DNA from: Mesodorylaimus sp. YZB2_4
Taxonomy: Eukaryota; Nematoda; Enoplea; Dorylaimida; Dorylaimidae
DNA length: 64,000 nt
Reading direction: 5' to 3'
Assembly: GCA_030248295.1 (NCBI GenBank)
Contig: JASANH010001643.1
Location: 186,001-250,000, forward strand
The notes under the pieces are model-generated. The model was not told the origin of the DNA. It saw only the letters and a program-made list of their open reading frames with translations, and did not search any database. Shown here piece after piece: positions 60,866 through 64,000 of this stretch (its first letter is position 1; each line of letters begins with the position of its first letter). The position numbers and the translations under genes are program-made.

Positions 60866-61791
60866 GATCCCAGGTCTGTCAAACCCAGCTCACACACACG
60901 CTGCCGCCCAGTAGGGAGCCTATCATCCCTTGTTGGGAAATATACTCAACTGCACATATCGCCTGATCGTTCCCGTGGCTTGAGCATTCCTCTGACAAGC
61001 TCTATATAGCCGTAGGACGAGCCAAGGTGCTCAACAGCATAACGATATTCTCGTTAGGGGAGGTCTTTAGTAAAGGAAGGCGTATTGTCTCGCCCGGATA
61101 TATCATAAAGCATTGTATCCTATCATGCGGAGGCGTACCTTTGACTAGAACCGTCGATGTGCATTCAAGTCGAAAGAAGATAACATGTGCTCTTTGCATA
61201 CTTATCAGCTCTCTAATATTTCTCACCTCTTTCGCCCGTGTTCGTGCAATCTGTCCCTAGGCGGTCTTTTCTGTGCGGTTGCTTCTACTAATGAGTAGTG
61301 AGGGAAGGGGAAAGTTTCAAGCCGTACATGCCGACGGCTTTGCCAGTACAAAATGATAGCTTTTACTTGTTGGCATGGACTCAAATTTAACACCCAGTCG
61401 TGCCTCGCCTATTGACTAGGTATATGCATCTGCTCTTCTCGGAAGTTCAGTGATTTGGCTCAGTTTATATTTTCCCAGGCGCGGAACCCAATAGCTTTGT
61501 GTTTAAGAGTTTGACCGAATGAAAGAAAAGATCTGTTTTAGCTGGTTGTGCAAAATCTCGCATTGAAGCATTTCATCAAATCTGCCGAGCTGCTTTTTCT
61601 CTCACTCCTCCCTCGGCTGTGCGACTTGAGTTCTATGGCAACGCTGCGAAAATGATGATATGTGCTCGTCCGTCTAATATCTCATACTCCCAACTTACCT
61701 CCCAATAACCCTTATTACATAGCCAACGTGGTATACTAGCAAGAAGAGGGACAGACCATTTCGTTCCGCCCAGCTATCCTCAGCTCGCTCA

Positions 61792-62316
61792 ATGCTCGCT
61801 ACATTTCCGATTCACCGACTCTTGCTTCTACTTTTACTGCTCCTATCCACAAGCACTGCCCTTGTTCCGGACGAGTGCTTGCAAACATGGTCACACGACA
61901 CCAAAGCTTTCATGGCTTGTCTTCGCGATCAGCCAATACCTGGGAAGTCCAGTCAGCACCAACTGCCGACCTTGCTAGAGCGATGCTCTGAACTGATAGT
62001 CGGACAGACAAATCGTGGACACATCCAGCTTAATTTGAACTTGGTCACTCATTGCGCCAGATTCTTACAGCCTCATCGACGTCGTCGGAAAGGCGCAGTT
62101 CAAGGAAACACGAAAGACGATAATGCGGTGACCCCTGCTAAAATGGAAGTTCCGCAGCGACCCGGTCAAATGGCTGATGACTTTCCATACCCGCCTTGGC
62201 TATATCTGGTATTCATCGCCCTGGCCATACTCTTCTTGATCGGCTTTGTTTTTTACCTTGTCTTGAAGTACAGGCCTCGTTGGCTGCGATGTTGTGTGGC
62301 TGCACCAATCAAGTGA
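61792..62316 (+). CDS. Small type I membrane protein, unrecognised
   Basis: A single-exon frame of 174 residues with a true ATG. Residues 1-23 form a strong signal peptide (leucine run LLLLLLLLLS, then TSTAL|VPDE). The mature ectodomain (~24-135) contains four cysteines (DECLQTWSHDTKAFMACLRD; LLERCSEL; VTHCARFL) that could form two disulfides, then a basic RRRRK patch and a proline-rich juxtamembrane stretch. A TM helix follows (LYLVFIALAILFLIGFVFYLV, about 142-163), with a short basic tail containing two adjacent cysteines, a possible palmitoylation site. AATAAA at 62349 fits a polyadenylation signal 33 bases after the stop. I do not recognise the family. The coding call rests on the signal/TM architecture and poly(A) signal. 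Confidence 0.7.
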   Translation: MLATFPIHRLLLLLLLLLSTSTALVPDECLQTWSHDTKAFMACLRDQPIPGKSSQHQLPTLLERCSELIVGQTNRGHIQLNLNLVTHCARFLQPHRRRRKGAVQGNTKDDNAVTPAKMEVPQRPGQMADDFPYPPWLYLVFIALAILFLIGFVFYLVLKYRPRWLRCCVAAPIK

Positions 62317-62343
62317 TTCATGTTCAGGACTGTCTTATCTCGG

Positions 62344-62356
62344 GCACAATAAAAAT
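62344..62356 (+). terminator. Polyadenylation signal AATAAA
   Basis: cacaATAAAAATTG lies just downstream of the stop at 62316 on the same strand, at the expected place for 3'-end formation of the small membrane-protein gene. Confidence 0.55.
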
Positions 62357-62516
62357 TGTCTCACTGTCGCGCGCAGTGACTACTGCTTCTATTCCTTGAA
62401 TCGGTCATGAAAAGAAACACAGCCTCGGATTTCTTTCAGCCTAAACACCTGGTGCAAAAGGGCCAAATGCGTGCACTCGAAGCACAATCGGTGGAATATC
62501 TTTTACAAAAAAAATG

Positions 62517-64000
62517 CTAGCTAAAGTACGGTAACCACCCACTCCGTTTCATAAACTCCTTTACAACGCTTTTCAATTCCAAAACATCATCCACACTACC
62601 ACCACCCACGTTGGCTCTCAAAGGCAAACCCTGCAATTTCGCCGCTTGTTCTTTCAGCAACGCCGTCTTTAGCAACACATAATCTTGACTCGATAACTTG
62701 TGGCCGTCACATAACTGAAACGAGAACTCCCAAATATAGCCATACTTGACAGCACCATCCAAATTTCTTACCAAAGTTTCAGGACGAGAAAGGGTCGACT
62801 TGGAATCAAGCGTCTGTCTCAGCCAGACGCTTTTGCCAGAACCGCATTCTGTGCCATCGATTGACATTCCTGAAATAAAAATAACACACTTTTAGAGCGA
62901 TTCTAAACTGTCGCGTTGAAGTTTCAGGGACGATTCGCACTTGGTTAATCTGAGGATATCACAAGCTGTCCTACATCGCAGTGATACTTCGGTTCTAAAC
63001 ATGGGGCAAAGTCCCATACATGGTTGTGACAATTGGTTAATTCAAGGATATCCATTGGATTAACCACATCGCAGTGATACTTCGGATCTAGACATGGGGC
63101 AAGTCCCACAGAGGATTGTGACGGTGACCCTGGCTCTTACTTTTTGCCCCAATTGGTAAATCGAATTCGTCGGCTCTAAAAATTGCTAACTTAACATGTT
63201 TGTCATAAATACAAAACAGTTGTCTTACTCGTCGTCGTTTGACTGGCGATTCAAGATCAAATTTTCGCTTGCCTAAAAGCACAAGTAGGCATAGCTCATG
63301 AAAAGACTTCTAACTGGAGTACAGAAATTGCCTTCAGTCTTTTTTCACCTTCCAACGTAGTTATTCCTTCACGTCGAAAATCCTGCAATTCCTTGATTCG
63401 CTCTTTCAACGTTCGTTCTTCTTAAAAAAAAAACAATATCGCCTTAGTTATGCGTCGACATCAAATCAACGTAAAACCACAACACAGCTCACTTATGATA
63501 TCTGAGATCAGCTGCTCGTAGTCAGCGGATGGAATAAATTGAGCGCATTTCTTCAGTCGATCTTTAAGTTCTCTGAAAAAACTGTGTGTTTTTAAGTCCA
63601 TGCAAGAATCAAATATAAAAGGCGCACCTTTCCATTTTTAACTTTTTCTGTTCTGGAACAGAATAAGAATAGGAAGCTTTGGTGGTAAACGACTTTTCTT
63701 GTTTTAGGAATGCTGACACCAGGTCGTATTCCCGGGCAACTAGCTTGCGCCGCCGACGTTCAGCTACTTCCCGAACGTACATTTCAATCTGAGCGACTTT
63801 GACGGCTGAAAAGGAAAACGAAAAGAACCATTTCTTAAGGAATAAAATCGTGGAAAACTTGGCTTACCTTTGTCTAGTTCGTCATCATCTGGAAGAATCA
63901 TCAGATTCGATATCAAAGACTCGGCATCGTTATTGAATTCCTTTTCGAAATCATCTCGCTGCGGCATATAAGCTAATAAACGGAAATCATCCGAACTGAT
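62517..64000 (-). CDS. TADA2B: TADA2B-like SAGA adaptor, 5' end beyond window
   Basis: Six exons, read on the minus strand: 64000(partial)-63868, 63805-63628, 63572-63493, 63420-63349, 63272-63141 and 62869-62517, with phases that agree. The first begins 'YMPQRDDFEKEFNNDAESLI', the conserved block after the SANT domain of ADA2 proteins. It is followed by 'AQIEMYVREVAERRRRKLVA', 'REYDLVSAFL' and 'ERIKELQDFRREGITTLE'. The last exon is a SWIRM-type helical domain ending 'VKEFMKRSGWLPYFS', matching the TADA2B C-terminus. A basic cluster (KRRRVRQ) may be a nuclear signal. ADA2 proteins link GCN5 acetyltransferase to ADA3 in SAGA-type chromatin complexes. The ZZ and SANT domains should lie past the right edge. 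The 3' end is convergent with the membrane-protein gene, 200 bases apart. Confidence 0.92.
62941..63123. repeat. Tandem duplication (~92 bases) in TADA2B-like intron
   Basis: Two adjacent units of about 92 bases, each starting ttggttaat and containing acatcgcagtgatacttcgg and acatggggcaa. The first is 62941-63032 and the second 63033-63123. They differ at roughly one base in six. The duplication lies in the intron between 63141 and 62869. Confidence 0.8.

Larger units (their letters stand above)
60399..61791. other. Intergenic with repeat and hairpin
   Basis: 1.4 kb with no gene I can support. It contains the second copy of the diverged dispersed repeat (60695-60775) and a perfect hairpin (60835-60865). 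Bases near 60478-60486 (agtaaaaaa) may be the polyadenylation signal of the kinase gene. Confidence 0.45.

Noticed and set aside
1-64000. CRISPR array, rRNA gene, integrated virus or bacterial insertion sequence
   Set aside because: No regularly spaced repeats, rRNA cores, viral polymerase/capsid motifs or prokaryotic transposase were seen anywhere in the window.

Overview
The window is animal (metazoan) nuclear DNA. Genes are split by GT-AG introns, many of them 50-100 bases and some of several kilobases. Intergenic space is long and holds inverted-repeat elements and tRNA-derived repeats, and nothing looks bacterial or operon-like. A nematode is the best guess. The evidence is a small MSP-domain protein, a divergent PP1-type phosphatase, a Fer/Fes-like SH2 tyrosine kinase and a chemoreceptor-like 7TM protein with NRLLAI in place of DRY. 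The first three families are expanded in nematode sperm. This is an inference from gene content; the species cannot be read from the sequence.

Layout. 0.5-1.1 kb: PDCD10/CCM3 (-). 1.7-3.0 kb: decayed SWIM/C2H2 gene (-). 3.2-3.9 kb: MSP-domain protein (+). 4.16-4.81 kb: short element with ~100-base inverted termini, beside a C2H2 finger exon (-). 7.3-9.8 kb: an alpha-arrestin joined in frame to a synaptotagmin-like C2 domain (+), the most unusual protein here. 9.9-13.3 kb: weak exons of uncertain genes (-). 13.4-31 kb: a 15-exon RhoGEF of the PLEKHG5 type (-). 33.0-34.5 kb: single-exon GT14 N-acetylglucosaminyltransferase (-). 37.8-40.0 kb: SLC46-type transporter (+). 40.6-41.8 kb: PP1-like phosphatase (+). 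46.4-50.0 kb: IRF2BP-family regulator (+). 50.1-51.4 kb: dense cluster of GATA-factor sites. 52.4-53.9 kb: 1.5-kb inverted-repeat element with a nested tRNA-derived SINE. 54.2-55.9 kb: CCDC97 (+). 56.7-57.8 kb: 7TM receptor (-). 58.9-60.4 kb: SH2-tyrosine kinase with two in-frame TAG codons (+). 61.8-62.3 kb: small signal-peptide/TM protein (+). 62.5-64.0 kb: TADA2B-like SAGA adaptor, cut by the window edge (-).

The genes do not form one pathway. They are housekeeping regulators (PDCD10, PLEKHG5-like, CCDC97, TADA2B, IRF2BP) mixed with lineage-type genes (MSP, PP1, SH2 kinase, 7TM). Exon joins were placed by hand from GT/AG dinucleotides, reading phase and family similarity recalled from memory. 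No alignment or database search was run.
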